In this document: positions 5,419-5,640 of the stretch, piece after piece
How positions within the stretch are numbered: the stretch's first letter is position 1
How the letters are laid out: every line of letters begins with the position of its first letter
Position numbers and translations under genes: made by a program
The notes under the pieces: model-generated
The model's input: only the letters and a program-made list of their open reading frames with translations
What the model was told of the DNA's origin: nothing
The model's database searches: none
DNA from: Methanosarcinales archaeon
Lineage (GTDB): Archaea; Halobacteriota; Methanosarcinia; Methanosarcinales; Methanogasteraceae
NCBI GenBank assembly: GCA_012961645.1
Contig: DTYY01000153.1
Location: 1-5,640 of the forward strand
DNA: 5,640 nt
Direction: 5' to 3'

Positions 5419-5640
5419 ATGCATGCACACAATGCTATAATTACACTTGCGCTCATAGCCCTGCTCTGCGGAACAGCGAGCGCGGCGCTGATAGACCTAT
5501 CAGCCACACAGGATAGGACATTAACGAAAGTCGATCCAAAGTTGATCGAATTGGCTTTAGACGAAAATATTGTTGAGCCGGCGAAGCTTGCCGATCCAAA
5601 GATGCAGATGATGGTATCAGATATTGAAACGATACCAACC
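5419..5640 (+). CDS. Exported protein of unknown function, N-terminal part only
   Basis: The first 74 residues of a gene that continues past the window end. AGGAG at 5406-5410 lies eight bases before the ATG at 5419, and an in-frame TGA at 5413-5415 rules out a longer start. The N-terminus is a Sec-type signal peptide: a short MHAHN segment, the hydrophobic run AIITLALIALL, and a likely cleavage site at TASA before residue 23 (about 22 residues removed). The n-region has two histidines but no Lys or Arg, which is unusual. The mature part starts with a Ser/Thr-containing stretch and then a charged segment with KVDPKLIELALDENI, loosely recalling the start of propeptides of secreted subtilisin-like proteases; that resemblance is too weak to name it. 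It should act at the cell surface or outside. Confidence 0.75.
   Translation, partial: MHAHNAIITLALIALLCGTASAALIDLSATQDRTLTKVDPKLIELALDENIVEPAKLADPKMQMMVSDIETIPT

Noticed and set aside
5125..5424. ATGCAT repeats in the hisG downstream spacer
   Set aside because: ATGCAT also occurs repeatedly inside the coding regions (for example near 541, 877, 1105, 1885), so it looks like a general sequence preference rather than a local element.
5419..5490. Lipoprotein signal (Cys in LALIALLCG)
   Set aside because: The residues before the Cys (A-L-L-C) do not fit the lipobox, and a good signal peptidase I site (TASA) follows a few residues later.

Overview
The window looks like a piece of a euryarchaeal genome, probably from the methanogen/ANME/Archaeoglobus part of the tree; I cannot place it more closely by eye. 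Four things point there. The HMG-CoA synthase is the short archaeal (~350 aa) mevalonate-pathway type. NAD synthetase is the ammonia-dependent type of archaeal length. Several genes have GGTGA-type Shine-Dalgarno sites matching the archaeal 16S 3' end. The intergenic spacers are AT-rich, with TATA/BRE-like boxes rather than bacterial -35/-10 pairs.

Layout. Bases 98-1653 (+) hold two genes that overlap by one base: a UbiE-like SAM methyltransferase and a stand-alone asparagine-synthase-type PP-loop protein without a glutaminase domain. They converge, with a 12-base gap, on a minus-strand block (1666-3829). In its own direction of transcription that block reads nadE (NAD synthetase), a 64-residue ribbon-helix-helix/antitoxin-like protein, then HMG-CoA synthase. 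A 374-base AT-rich spacer (3830-4203) separates nadE from the divergent hisG (4204-5076, +), the first enzyme of histidine biosynthesis. After a 342-base spacer, a plus-strand gene for an exported protein starts at 5419 and runs off the window end.

How the genes relate. Most are core metabolism: isoprenoid lipid precursor (HMG-CoA synthase), NAD (NadE) and histidine (HisG). The less ordinary parts are the methyltransferase/PP-loop pair, which looks translationally coupled, and the small putative DNA-binding protein beside a 20-bp near-perfect palindrome just upstream of the HMG-CoA synthase promoter. The nadE/hisG spacer carries three copies of a 9-bp motif that shares its TTGGAA core with that palindrome. 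These are hypotheses. I see no CRISPR array, tRNA, rRNA or insertion sequence, and nothing here clearly amounts to a new defence or mobile system.
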